In this document: positions 55,114-63,828 of the stretch, in pieces
Layout: each line of letters starts with the position of its first letter
How positions within the stretch are numbered: position 1 is the first letter of the stretch
NCBI GenBank assembly: GCA_902629075.1
Contig: CACOPK010000002.1
Coordinates: 62,001 to 126,000, forward strand
Source: an uncultured Pelagibacteraceae bacterium
GTDB taxonomy: Bacteria > Pseudomonadota > Alphaproteobacteria > Pelagibacterales > Pelagibacteraceae
DNA length: 64,000 bases
Direction: 5' to 3'
The notes under the pieces: generated by a model
Seen by the model: the letters and a program-made list of their open reading frames with translations, nothing else
What the model was told of the DNA's origin: nothing
The model's database searches: none
Program-made: the position numbers and the translations under genes

Positions 55114-55135
55114 ATCTGTTATATATTTAACAGAT
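55114..55135. repeat. Inverted repeat overlapping a start codon
   Basis: ATCTGTTA-TATATT-TAACAGAT is a perfect 8-bp inverted repeat whose right arm covers the first two bases of the ATG at 55134. As DNA it could be an operator. As RNA it would place the start codon in a hairpin. No Shine-Dalgarno is visible. The arrangement recalls the longer repeat before the integrase at 45029. Confidence 0.6.
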
Positions 55136-55595
55136 GATAATTACATGCGAAAAATGCTCAAAAACATTTAAGATTCAAGATAATTTGATACCAGATGAAG
55201 GTAGATTGCTACAATGTGGAAGCTGTAACCACAAATGGTTATTTAAAGTCAAAAAAAAAATAACAAATTTAGAAAATGAAGATAATAATAAATCGACTTC
55301 CATAAACGATTATAAAATTGAGAAAATCCAAAAAATTGAGACTAAAACTAAGACTAACAACGAAAATGCAGATATAAAGATATCAAAAAATAATAATTTA
55401 AACACTAGTAAAAAAAAATCGAAAATATTTAAAAATTCATTAGTTATTCTTATTTCTTTTGTAGCTTTGATCCTTTTTTTAGATACATTTAAATATCAAT
55501 TAAATAATTACATTCCTGAATTAAATTTAATCTTGAATAATCTCTATGAAACATTAAAAGACCTTTTTTTATTTTTTAATGATCTTATTAATTAA
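55134..55595 (+). CDS. Zinc-ribbon (MJ0042-type) single-pass membrane protein
   Basis: A 153-residue protein. The N-terminus is an MJ0042 zinc ribbon: CEKC (Cys5, Cys8), then FKIQDNLIPDEGRLLQCGSC with Cys28 and Cys31, and the family's HKW. A low-complexity charged linker (about 40-95) leads to one membrane helix at 101-117 and a short tail of about 35 residues. Such proteins are common in alphaproteobacteria; some relatives are regulators of envelope or motility functions, but the role here is unknown. nhaA starts directly after its stop. Confidence 0.8.
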   Translation: MIITCEKCSKTFKIQDNLIPDEGRLLQCGSCNHKWLFKVKKKITNLENEDNNKSTSINDYKIEKIQKIETKTKTNNENADIKISKNNNLNTSKKKSKIFKNSLVILISFVALILFLDTFKYQLNNYIPELNLILNNLYETLKDLFLFFNDLIN

Positions 55596-56768
55596 ATGAT
55601 TAATTATATAACAAACTCTTTTAAATGGTTTTTTAAACTTGAAGCTGCAAGTGGATTAGTTTTATTATTTGCGGCTGTTATAGCTCTATTCATTAGTAAC
55701 TCGAATATTTCTGAACTATATTTTAATACACTAAATCAATATTTGTTTGTTGGTATAAATGATATTGGATTAAAACTTACTGTATTACATTGGATTAACG
55801 ATGCATTAATGGCAATATTTTTCTTTTTTGTAACGTTAGAAATAAAACGAGAATTCATACAGGGAGAGTTGTCAAACATAAAACAAGCTATGTTACCGAT
55901 AATTGGGGCAGTTGGTGGAATGCTGGTACCTGCTTTAATATATGTTGCTATTAACATTGATGATCCAAATACATTAAATGGTTGGGCGATACCATCAGCT
56001 ACAGATATTGCTTTTTCTTTAGGTGTTCTATCATTACTTGGTTCAAGAGTTCCAATTTCACTCAAAGTTTTTTTAACTGCATTAGCTATAATTGATGATT
56101 TAGGAGCAATATTAATAATAGCGATATTTTATTCAGGTGACTTGAACATAAAATATCTAACATTGATGCTGTTATCTTTTTTGATACTTTTAATATTTAA
56201 TAAATTTAATATTAAAAAATTTCTTCCATATCTAGTTGTAGGATTATTTCTTTGGGACTTTACTCACAACTCTGGAATACACGCAACAATAGCAGGTGTT
56301 TTATTAGCAATGACAATTCCTCATAGAAAAAAAGAAAAAGATTTTTCATTATTAATTAAAATAGAACATGCCATTAGTCCTTATGTTGCTTTTGGTATAA
56401 TGCCTTTATTTGCATTTGCAAATGCGGGTGTATCATTAGAGGGGTTATCTTTTTCATCGTTACTTGATAAAGTCCCTTTAGGGATAGTATTAGGACTATT
56501 TGTTGGTAAACAACTTGGCGTATTTATATTTTCTTTTATTTCAATAAAATTGAAGTTTGCACAGATGCCAAATAACGCTAATTGGTATAACTTCTATGGT
56601 GTTGGCGTCTTAACAGGGATTGGTTTTACCATGAGTTTATTTGTAGGAAATTTGGCATTTGTAGAAAATATTGAATATATCGATGGTGTAAAAATTGGAG
56701 TTTTAACTGGGTCACTATTATCAACTTTATTTGGTTATTTTCTTATACTATTAACTCCAAATAAATAA
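55596..56768 (+). CDS. nhaA: Na+/H+ antiporter NhaA
   Basis: NhaA expels sodium in exchange for protons. The 390-residue protein has about 12 membrane helices and the ion-site Asp pair 167-168 in ALAIIDDLGAI, an Asp137 in PSATDIAFSLG, FFFFVTLEIKREFI and the C-terminal GIGFTMSLFVGNLAF. Length is normal. Suitable for a marine cell that also runs a proton-pumping pyrophosphatase (29463). It begins with no gap after the zinc-ribbon gene. Confidence 0.97.
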   Translation: MINYITNSFKWFFKLEAASGLVLLFAAVIALFISNSNISELYFNTLNQYLFVGINDIGLKLTVLHWINDALMAIFFFFVTLEIKREFIQGELSNIKQAMLPIIGAVGGMLVPALIYVAINIDDPNTLNGWAIPSATDIAFSLGVLSLLGSRVPISLKVFLTALAIIDDLGAILIIAIFYSGDLNIKYLTLMLLSFLILLIFNKFNIKKFLPYLVVGLFLWDFTHNSGIHATIAGVLLAMTIPHRKKEKDFSLLIKIEHAISPYVAFGIMPLFAFANAGVSLEGLSFSSLLDKVPLGIVLGLFVGKQLGVFIFSFISIKLKFAQMPNNANWYNFYGVGVLTGIGFTMSLFVGNLAFVENIEYIDGVKIGVLTGSLLSTLFGYFLILLTPNK

Positions 56769-56773
56769 ATATA

Positions 56774-57322
56774 ATGAGATTTTTATATACTTTAATTTTA
56801 ATTTTAATGATCTTTTTTAAAAATAATGCTTCAGCTAAATATGAAAAAATATTTTATGATTTTCAAATTAATGACATCTCAGGAAAAGAGTTAAATTTAA
56901 AAAATTTTAAAAATAAAGTAATTTTATTGGTAAATACAGCTAGCTATTGTGGTTTTACAAAACAATATAATGATTTACAATATATATGGGAAAAGTATAA
57001 AAGTAAAAATTTCGTTGTATTAGCAATACCATCAAATTCATTCAATCAAGAGAAAAAATCTAATAATGAAGTAAAGGAATTTTGTGAATTTAATTTTAAT
57101 ATTACATTTCCAATAACTGAAATAAGCGATGTAAAAGGCGATAATGCTCATCCAATATTTAAATGGGCTGTTGAAAATTATGGAAATTCTGCAAAACCTA
57201 AATGGAATTTTCATAAGATATTAATTAACAAAAGTGGAAGAATTGAAGATACCTACTCATCGTTAACAAATCCAAAATCAAAAAAAATAATATCTAAGAT
57301 AGAAAATTTAATTAATAATTAA
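56774..57322 (+). CDS. Glutathione peroxidase-family protein (Cys type), exported
   Basis: A 182-residue thiol peroxidase with a likely N-terminal signal peptide (about 1-21, LYTLILILMIFFKNNASA). Catalytic Cys59 lies in NTASYCGFTKQY; the partner motifs are AIPSNSFNQE and KWNFHKILINKSG. It is a cysteine, not selenocysteine, enzyme and probably uses thioredoxin-like reductants in the periplasm. The 3' end overlaps the convergent MBL-fold gene by 15 bases. Confidence 0.9.
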   Translation: MRFLYTLILILMIFFKNNASAKYEKIFYDFQINDISGKELNLKNFKNKVILLVNTASYCGFTKQYNDLQYIWEKYKSKNFVVLAIPSNSFNQEKKSNNEVKEFCEFNFNITFPITEISDVKGDNAHPIFKWAVENYGNSAKPKWNFHKILINKSGRIEDTYSSLTNPKSKKIISKIENLINN

Positions 57323-58081
57323 CTTCATTCCATCATATGCAGGATACACATTTTTAGGTAATTTTTTTTTAAGTATATTATAATCTAATGTGCTATGAAG
57401 ATTTGTTAATATAGTTTTTTTAGGTTTAATTATTTTTATAAGTTTCAAAATTTGTTCTAAATTATAGTGAGATTGATGTGGTTCTTCACGTAAACAATCT
57501 ATAACAAAATACTGCAGTTTATAAATTTTTGAATAATCTTTTTTATCTATAAAGCTTACATCGCTAGCATAGGCAATTTTATTATTAATTACATAACAAA
57601 TACTTTTTATAGATCCATGAGAAACATCAAAAGAGGTAACATTGATTTTATTTCTATAAAAACTGTGTTTTTTTTTTAATAAATTAAGCTTCATTATTGC
57701 TGGATAGAAATTGCTTGTTTTTTTAAAACAATATTTAAATGAATTTATTAGGTATTTTGAGGTTTTTTTATTAGCGTAAACCGGTAACGGTTTTTTATTT
57801 TTTAAATAAAAAAATCTTAAATCGTTTATACCATGGGTTTGATCAGCATGCTGATGTGTATAAAAAACACAATCTAATGATTTAATATTATTTTGTAAAA
57901 ATTGATGACGAATATCTGGAGAAGAGTCAATTAATAAATTAAAATCTTTTCTACTTAACAATGCTGAGCATCTAGATCGAAAATTTTTTTTATTTTTTGG
58001 ATTACATTTACCAAAATTGCCATCAATTCTAGGAACGCCAAGAGAACTTCCACAGCCTAGTATTATAAATTTAAAATCCAT
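57308..58081 (-). CDS. MBL-fold metallo-hydrolase (PhnP-like)
   Basis: A 257-residue metallo-beta-lactamase-fold phosphodiesterase. It opens LGCGSSLGVPRIDGNFGKCNP, then the metal motif FYTHQHADQTHGINDLR, AYASDVSFID and a late LTNLHSTLDY. PhnP-type enzymes cleave cyclic phosphate esters, and relatives act on other phosphodiesters. It is the last gene of the mltB-to-MBL operon, and its tatD-MBL adjacency is conserved in alphaproteobacteria. Confidence 0.88.
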   Translation of the reverse strand: MDFKFIILGCGSSLGVPRIDGNFGKCNPKNKKNFRSRCSALLSRKDFNLLIDSSPDIRHQFLQNNIKSLDCVFYTHQHADQTHGINDLRFFYLKNKKPLPVYANKKTSKYLINSFKYCFKKTSNFYPAIMKLNLLKKKHSFYRNKINVTSFDVSHGSIKSICYVINNKIAYASDVSFIDKKDYSKIYKLQYFVIDCLREEPHQSHYNLEQILKLIKIIKPKKTILTNLHSTLDYNILKKKLPKNVYPAYDGMKLIIN

Positions 58082-58845
58082 TATTTAAATGAAAATAGTC
58101 TATCAAAATTATTAGTTGTAATTTTATCCATATTTTCTATTGTTTCATTCTTGATCTCAGAGAGCTTTTGTAAAGTGTACTTAATATAACTTGGTTCATT
58201 TTTTTTTCCTCTCATCGGTATTGGAGCCAAAAAAGGACTGTCTGTTTCAACTATTAATTTTTCATTTGGTATTAAAGCAAAAGTTTCTCTTAAATCTGCT
58301 GAGTTTTTAAATGTAATTATTCCACTTGCAGAGAAAAAACTATTCAAATCAAATAATTTTTTAGCAAAATCTAATGAACCTGTAAAACAATGCATTAAAA
58401 TCTTGATATTTGTATTCTTATAATGATTTAATAAATCAAATGTTTCTTTTTCAGCATTCCGAGAATGAACGACTACTGGTAAATTTAATTCTAAACTTGC
58501 TTCAATATGACTAACAAAACTCTTTAATTGTTTATTCCTATCGCTATTATCATAGTAAAAATCTAAACCAGTCTCACCTATTCCAATAATCTTTTCTGAT
58601 AATTTTGTATATTTTATTATTTCTGATTTAGAAATTATATTTTTGTCTGCATCATGAGGGTGTATACCAAAGGTTCCATATATTATAGGGTCTATTTTAA
58701 TTATTTTTTTAATGTTCTCAAAGCTGTCAAGATTCGTACAAATTGTAAGTAATTTTGTTATTCCAACTTCTTTAGATCTAGAAATAACATCTGTTAAATT
58801 GTCATATAACGGTTCATGATCTAAGTGACAATGTGAATCAATCAT
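58081..58845 (-). CDS. tatD: TatD-family metal-dependent DNase/deacylase
   Basis: I start at ATG 58845 (MIDSHCHLDHE), giving 254 residues; the extra 30 bases upstream lie in metG and add no family sequence. The TatD metal motifs are HCHLD at the start, GIGETGLDFYYD, VVHSRNAEKET, HCFTGSLDFA and VETDSPFLAP. It hydrolyses DNA 3' ends or related esters. It overlaps metG by 8 bases and shares one base with the MBL gene. Confidence 0.95.
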   Translation of the reverse strand: MIDSHCHLDHEPLYDNLTDVISRSKEVGITKLLTICTNLDSFENIKKIIKIDPIIYGTFGIHPHDADKNIISKSEIIKYTKLSEKIIGIGETGLDFYYDNSDRNKQLKSFVSHIEASLELNLPVVVHSRNAEKETFDLLNHYKNTNIKILMHCFTGSLDFAKKLFDLNSFFSASGIITFKNSADLRETFALIPNEKLIVETDSPFLAPIPMRGKKNEPSYIKYTLQKLSEIKNETIENMDKITTNNFDRLFSFK

Positions 58846-60376
58846 TTGATAATACTTTTTTAAATAATATATCAATTTTTTTTATATTAGTTCCGCTTTC
58901 CAAAAATTTATTATTTTTTATACTCTCTATATTTATTTGTTCCTCAGTAATATTAAATATATTGAGTGCTTTCAAAGAACTATTTGGTATTACAGGATAT
59001 AAAAGTATAGAAATTTTTCGTATAAGTTCTAATGATGTATATATTATTGAATTAAGTCTTTTTAAATTATTTTTCTTCTTCCAAGGCTCCTGATCGTTGA
59101 AATACTTATTTGCAATAAACATTTGATCAACAATAAAATTCATGTAAGAATTAATATTTTGATTATTTATATAATCAATTAAATTATCATAATTATCAGA
59201 AAATTTATTTAGAATTTTAAGATCTTCTTCATTAAAATTAATATTTTTAGGAACTTGGAGAGACATATTCTTTTCTGTAAAAGCCATAACTCTTTGGCAT
59301 AAATTTCCAAAATTATTTGCCAAATCACTGTTTATACATGAAATAAGCTTATCTTTTGAGATATTACCATCATTACCAAAAGAAACTTCTTTTAATAAAT
59401 AATATCTTAAAGGATCAAGTCCATATTCATTAATAATTTCTAAAGGATCTAAGATGTTTCCTTTTGATTTAGACATTTTTTCATCTCCTGAAAGTATCCA
59501 ACCATGTCCATAAATTCTTTTAGGGACAGGCAAATCAGCAGCTAGCAAGAATGCTGGCCAATAAACAGCATGAAATCTTAGTATATCTTTTCCAATCATA
59601 TGAACATCACATGGCCAATAGTCTTTGTACAAATTGTCCTTTGTATTAGGATAGTTTAGTGCACTTAAATAATTTGTTAGAGCATCAAGCCAAACATAAA
59701 TAACATGGTCTTTATTTGTAGGAACTTGAATTCCCCATGAAAAAGATTTTCTACTTACTGATAAATCTTTTAATCCTGATTTAACAAAACTTATAACTTC
59801 ATTTCTTCTAGATTTTGGCAAAATAAACTTATCATTTTTTTCATATAACTCTAAAAGTTTGTTTTGCCATTTAGATAATTTGAAAAAAAATGACTCTTCC
59901 TCAACCCATTCGACCATTGATCCTGATACCTTTGAAGATTTTACTCCATTTTTTTCTTCAACTTCATCCTCTGCATAGAATGCTTCGTCAGATACTGAGT
60001 ACCAACCTGAATATTTAGAAAGATAAATTTCTCCTTTTTTTTCTAATATATTCCATAAATTTTGTACTGAAATATGATGTCTCTTTTCAGTAGTTCTAAT
60101 AAAATCATCATTTGATAAATTAAGAGTTTTAGATAAGTCTTTAAAAGTATTACTTATCTCATCACAAAATTTTAATGGTTCTTTTTTATTTTTTTCGGCA
60201 GCTCTCTGAATTTTTAAACCATGCTCATCTGTACCTGTTAAAAAATAAACATTAAAACCCTCTATTCTTTTAAATCTTGCAAAGAAATCTGATACAATGC
60301 TGGAATATGCATGACCCATATGGGGTTTTGCAGAAGGATAATATATTGGTGTTGTGATATAATAATTCTTACTCAT
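58838..60376 (-). CDS. metG: Methionyl-tRNA synthetase
   Basis: MetRS charges tRNA-Met. The 512-residue class I enzyme has YYITTPIYYPSAKPHMGHAYSS with the HIGH-type HMGH at 19-22, TGTDEHGLKIQ and KMSKSKGN near residue 300. The zinc-knuckle cysteines are absent, the common alphaproteobacterial/mitochondrial form, and there is no C-terminal tRNA-binding EMAP domain. It lies 9 bases after holB. Confidence 0.97.
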   Translation of the reverse strand: MSKNYYITTPIYYPSAKPHMGHAYSSIVSDFFARFKRIEGFNVYFLTGTDEHGLKIQRAAEKNKKEPLKFCDEISNTFKDLSKTLNLSNDDFIRTTEKRHHISVQNLWNILEKKGEIYLSKYSGWYSVSDEAFYAEDEVEEKNGVKSSKVSGSMVEWVEEESFFFKLSKWQNKLLELYEKNDKFILPKSRRNEVISFVKSGLKDLSVSRKSFSWGIQVPTNKDHVIYVWLDALTNYLSALNYPNTKDNLYKDYWPCDVHMIGKDILRFHAVYWPAFLLAADLPVPKRIYGHGWILSGDEKMSKSKGNILDPLEIINEYGLDPLRYYLLKEVSFGNDGNISKDKLISCINSDLANNFGNLCQRVMAFTEKNMSLQVPKNINFNEEDLKILNKFSDNYDNLIDYINNQNINSYMNFIVDQMFIANKYFNDQEPWKKKNNLKRLNSIIYTSLELIRKISILLYPVIPNSSLKALNIFNITEEQINIESIKNNKFLESGTNIKKIDILFKKVLSND

Positions 60377-60385
60377 ATAAAAAAA

Positions 60386-61315
60386 TTAAATATTTAAATA
60401 TTTATTTTCAAATTTAATAAAGAAAGTATCTAAATCTAAATTGAATTTATTGACTAAATTATTCTCAGAAACAATTTGCATTAAATTATTGTAGTATTTA
60501 ATATCTTTTGTTTTCGAATACATCTTTGAGAAATAAATTTCAATATAGTTTTGAAAGTAATTAGCTATGAATTCACTTTTTTTATACAATTTGTTGTTTA
60601 AAATGTAATTAATTATTGTTTTTGCGTCTAAGGATTTAAGATCAAGTTTATTTTCTTGCGAGAAAATAATATGATTTATTAAAAATTTAGGTGAAACAGT
60701 AAAATATTTAAAATCCTCATTAAGTTTTTCATACAAATTTATTTTAAAATATTCAAAAATAACATTTTCCATTTTAGAATTATCAAAATTTAATTTAAAT
60801 ATCAGACATCTTGATTTTATTGTGTCTAATATTTTTCTATTTATGTTATGAGTAAGTATAAAATAGCTTTGTGAATTAGGTTCTTCTAGATTTTTTAATA
60901 ATGCATTAGATGAGTTTTGATTAAGATCTTCTACACCATCAATAAAAATTATTTTTTTTTCATTATTAAAAGATGATTTATTCAAAAAATTAATCATTTG
61001 TCTTATTTGTTCTACTTCAATATTCTTTTTTCCATCGTTTTTTGCAACATAGTAAAAATTTGGATGTGAATAGTTATTAATAAATTTAAAGGATAAACTT
61101 TCCGAATTAATAATATTTTCTTGCAAGTTGTATTTAGTAATTTCATTTTTAGAAAATAAATAATTTATAAAATGTAATGCAAATGTAGATTTTCCAATGC
61201 CCTCTTGCCCACTTAATATAATATTATGAGGTAGATTTTTACTTAAATCTAAATTTACTAAATTTTTGAATATTTCATTATATGAAAATAATTTTAGATT
61301 ATATTTTATCATCAT
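60386..61315 (-). CDS. holB: DNA polymerase III delta' subunit
   Basis: HolB is part of the clamp-loader that sets the beta clamp on DNA. The 309 residues have the Walker A-like GQEGIGKST (36-44), a RecA-like sensor region KIIFIDGVEDLNQNSSNALLKNLEEP and a LTHNINRKILDTIKSRC block with SRC. The P-loop is better preserved than in E. coli delta', as is usual in alphaproteobacteria. The C-terminal region is divergent. It overlaps tmk by 4 bases. Confidence 0.92.
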   Translation of the reverse strand: MMIKYNLKLFSYNEIFKNLVNLDLSKNLPHNIILSGQEGIGKSTFALHFINYLFSKNEITKYNLQENIINSESLSFKFINNYSHPNFYYVAKNDGKKNIEVEQIRQMINFLNKSSFNNEKKIIFIDGVEDLNQNSSNALLKNLEEPNSQSYFILTHNINRKILDTIKSRCLIFKLNFDNSKMENVIFEYFKINLYEKLNEDFKYFTVSPKFLINHIIFSQENKLDLKSLDAKTIINYILNNKLYKKSEFIANYFQNYIEIYFSKMYSKTKDIKYYNNLMQIVSENNLVNKFNLDLDTFFIKFENKYLNI

Positions 61316-61929
61316 TTAATTAATTTTAACATTTGGTTTAAAATAATCTTTTTATTTTGCTCTAAGTTATCGTTTGAATTAATTATAATATAATTTTTTT
61401 TATCTTTTGATATTTTAATAAAACCTTTTTGAACCTTATTATAGAAATTAATTTTAAAGTTATCATATCTATTTTTTTTTTTTCTCATTTTAAGTCTTTT
61501 TTTTAAAATTTTCATACTGATAATATTTAAAAAAACTTTGGAAGGTTTAATTTCTCTTAACAACAATTTATTAATACTTTTAATTAAATTTATATTCAAT
61601 CCCATGCCATAGTGTTGATAAGCTATTGTTGAGTCCGTAAAACGATCTAAGATAATAATTTTTTTTTTGTAATTTTTTTTTATAATATTTTCAATATTTT
61701 CGCTCCTTGAAGCAAAATACAACATCAGATCAGTAAATGAATTAAATTTGTTTTTCTTGTTTAATATTAATTTTCTTATTAATTCAGAGTTTGGGTTACC
61801 GCCAGGCTCTCTTATTTTAATAAAACTAATTTTATTTTTCTTAAGATAATTTGAAACAAAGTTTATTAATGTTGTTTTTCCAGATCCTTCGATTCCCTCA
61901 AAGACAATAAGAGGTTTTTTACTAGACAT
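61312..61929 (-). CDS. tmk: Thymidylate kinase
   Basis: Tmk phosphorylates dTMP to dTDP. The 205 residues have the P-loop FEGIEGSGKTT (10-20), the substrate motif DRFTDSTIAYQHYGMG (family DRY/DRF) and the REPGGNP loop. It lies in the conserved dac-tmk-holB order with 4- and 8-base overlaps. Confidence 0.96.
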   Translation of the reverse strand: MSSKKPLIVFEGIEGSGKTTLINFVSNYLKKNKISFIKIREPGGNPNSELIRKLILNKKNKFNSFTDLMLYFASRSENIENIIKKNYKKKIIILDRFTDSTIAYQHYGMGLNINLIKSINKLLLREIKPSKVFLNIISMKILKKRLKMRKKKNRYDNFKINFYNKVQKGFIKISKDKKNYIIINSNDNLEQNKKIILNQMLKLIK

Positions 61930-63070
61930 CGCCCCATATTAAAAAATTAATTGATCTAATTAATTTAGTAAATTTATTAACTTCATCAATATTTTCAGAT
62001 GCTAATAAATCTAATGTCTCTAATAAGTCATCTTCATAATAAATTTTCACTTCTCCAACTTTTTGATCTTTTATAATTGGTGCTTTTACAGGACCATCAT
62101 AATCAAGTATTACTTTAAGATTTCTAAGTCTAGCCTTTCTTACAGTTTTATAGATATCAGTTTTAAAATGAGTTTTAAGATTATCTTTTTTTCCTAGCCA
62201 TACATCTAGATCGTAAAAAGAATTGTTTTTATTATATATTTCTATTGTATCAAAATTTGTTAAACCGTAAGTTAATAGTCTTGCCGACTGTTTAGATCTT
62301 GAATTTTTTGTACTAAAACCACTCCCTACTGCAATCAATCTTCTCCCGTTTCTTGTAATTGAAGAAGCTAAAGAATATTTCTCAACAGCTAGATATCCAG
62401 TTTTAATACCGTCAACACCCATATTTTTGTATAAAAGAGGATTTCTATTTCCCTGTCTTATTGGATCTCCACCTGTTCTATCCCATGTAAATTCTTTTTC
62501 TGCAAAATAGGTGTAATATTCCGGAAAATTTCTAATTAAATAATCCGACATAATTAAAATATCTCTTGCAGTGGAGTAATTATTAGGATCATTTATACCT
62601 GAAGCATTAGAAAAATTTGTATTTTGCATACCTATTTCCAATGCCTTCGATGTCATCATAACAGCAAACTCCTCTTCTGATCCAGCAATTCCTTCAGCTA
62701 ATGTAACACATGCATCATTTCCAGATGCTACAATTATTCCTTTTAAAAGATTTTCAACTGAGACTTCGTCTCCAACCATTATAAACATAGACGAATAACC
62801 AGCATTAGCCAGTCTCCAGGCATTTTCTGATACTATAAATTTTTCGTCTAAATTTAATTGACCTTTTTTTATTAAATCAAATGCTATTATTGATGTCATA
62901 ATTTTAGTCATTGAAGCTGGATAAATAGACATATCCGCCTCTTTTTCATAAAGTATTTCACCAGATAAATAGTCTTGCAATATTGCTGTTTTAGCTTTTA
63001 CATCAAATTCAGAAGCATTTACTATAAATATTTTAAAAAAAAATATAAAAAAAATTATTGTCCTTTTCAT
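61922..63070 (-). CDS. dacC: D-alanyl-D-alanine carboxypeptidase (PBP5/6 family)
   Basis: A 382-residue periplasmic enzyme that trims the terminal D-Ala of peptidoglycan. A signal peptide occupies about 1-19. The serine-peptidase motifs are Ser53-x2-Lys56 in PASMTKIM, SGN in VASGNDACV and KTG in DGIKTGYL. A PBP5-like beta-sandwich domain follows (about 280-360). The usual C-terminal amphipathic membrane anchor is plausible in the last 20 residues. It overlaps rlpA by 4 bases. The exact paralogue letter is uncertain. Confidence 0.93.
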   Translation of the reverse strand: MKRTIIFFIFFFKIFIVNASEFDVKAKTAILQDYLSGEILYEKEADMSIYPASMTKIMTSIIAFDLIKKGQLNLDEKFIVSENAWRLANAGYSSMFIMVGDEVSVENLLKGIIVASGNDACVTLAEGIAGSEEEFAVMMTSKALEIGMQNTNFSNASGINDPNNYSTARDILIMSDYLIRNFPEYYTYFAEKEFTWDRTGGDPIRQGNRNPLLYKNMGVDGIKTGYLAVEKYSLASSITRNGRRLIAVGSGFSTKNSRSKQSARLLTYGLTNFDTIEIYNKNNSFYDLDVWLGKKDNLKTHFKTDIYKTVRKARLRNLKVILDYDGPVKAPIIKDQKVGEVKIYYEDDLLETLDLLASENIDEVNKFTKLIRSINFLIWGDV

Positions 63071-63828
63071 AATTTTATAAGCTCTAAGTTTTCAAAATAC
63101 AAACTTTCCATTTCATTAAAATCATTTTGTAAATTTTTTAACGAATTATAAGGACCAATAGATAGTCTAAAACTATTTACTGATATTTTGTCTATATTTA
63201 CATTATTAATATTTGTTTCAGTCATTATTCTATCTTTTACCAGTTTTGCAGAGTCTTCATAATAAAAATTAGCTATTTTAATTATATAATTGAATTTTTT
63301 TGTTAATTTTGTGTCTTTTTTTTTATTTTCTTCAGAAGAAGAGATATTTACAATATTTACCCCCTCTACTGGTGCCTTATCTGCAACATTTTTTTCTTCA
63401 TCAAAGGTTTTTGCTTTACCTGCATAAAATACAGAATTATGATCAACAGACTCAATTAATACAAATGGTTCATTTGGATCTAATTCTAATTCATTTGCAA
63501 TCCTTCTAGTAATAACTGAATTATAAAAATTTGGATACTTTGATTTATTTTTTACAGTAGCAATTATAGTTTTATCATTTAGTTTATTAGTGATTTTAAC
63601 AGTGGTATCTTTTTTTAAGTTTTTTTGAAAAACAAATAAATCTCTATCATTTAACTTTTTATTAACAATTTTTTTTTTAAATAAATCATCTGTAAAAACT
63701 AAAGTAAAACCACTGTTTGAATATTTTTTAACGATTGTTGGTTCTAAAATTTTTTTTTTATTAAAATTTTGATCAACACAAGAAACAACAAAAATTAAAC
63801 AAAATATTAATAATAACTTATAGTTCAT
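63067..63828 (-). CDS. rlpA: RlpA-like lipoprotein with SPOR domain
   Basis: A 253-residue lipoprotein with lipobox ending at Cys17 (FVVSC). The middle (about 60-135: LKKDTTVKITNKLNDKTIIATVKNKSKY, RRIANELEL) matches the double-psi barrel of RlpA only loosely; the conserved ASWYG opening and the catalytic-type region are eroded. A C-terminal SPOR domain (about 175-250) should bind denuded glycan at division sites. Position between mltB and dac is the standard alphaproteobacterial rlpA place, which supports the name. Its ATG lies inside the mltB 3' end. Confidence 0.8.
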   Translation of the reverse strand: MNYKLLLIFCLIFVVSCVDQNFNKKKILEPTIVKKYSNSGFTLVFTDDLFKKKIVNKKLNDRDLFVFQKNLKKDTTVKITNKLNDKTIIATVKNKSKYPNFYNSVITRRIANELELDPNEPFVLIESVDHNSVFYAGKAKTFDEEKNVADKAPVEGVNIVNISSSEENKKKDTKLTKKFNYIIKIANFYYEDSAKLVKDRIMTETNINNVNIDKISVNSFRLSIGPYNSLKNLQNDFNEMESLYFENLELIKL

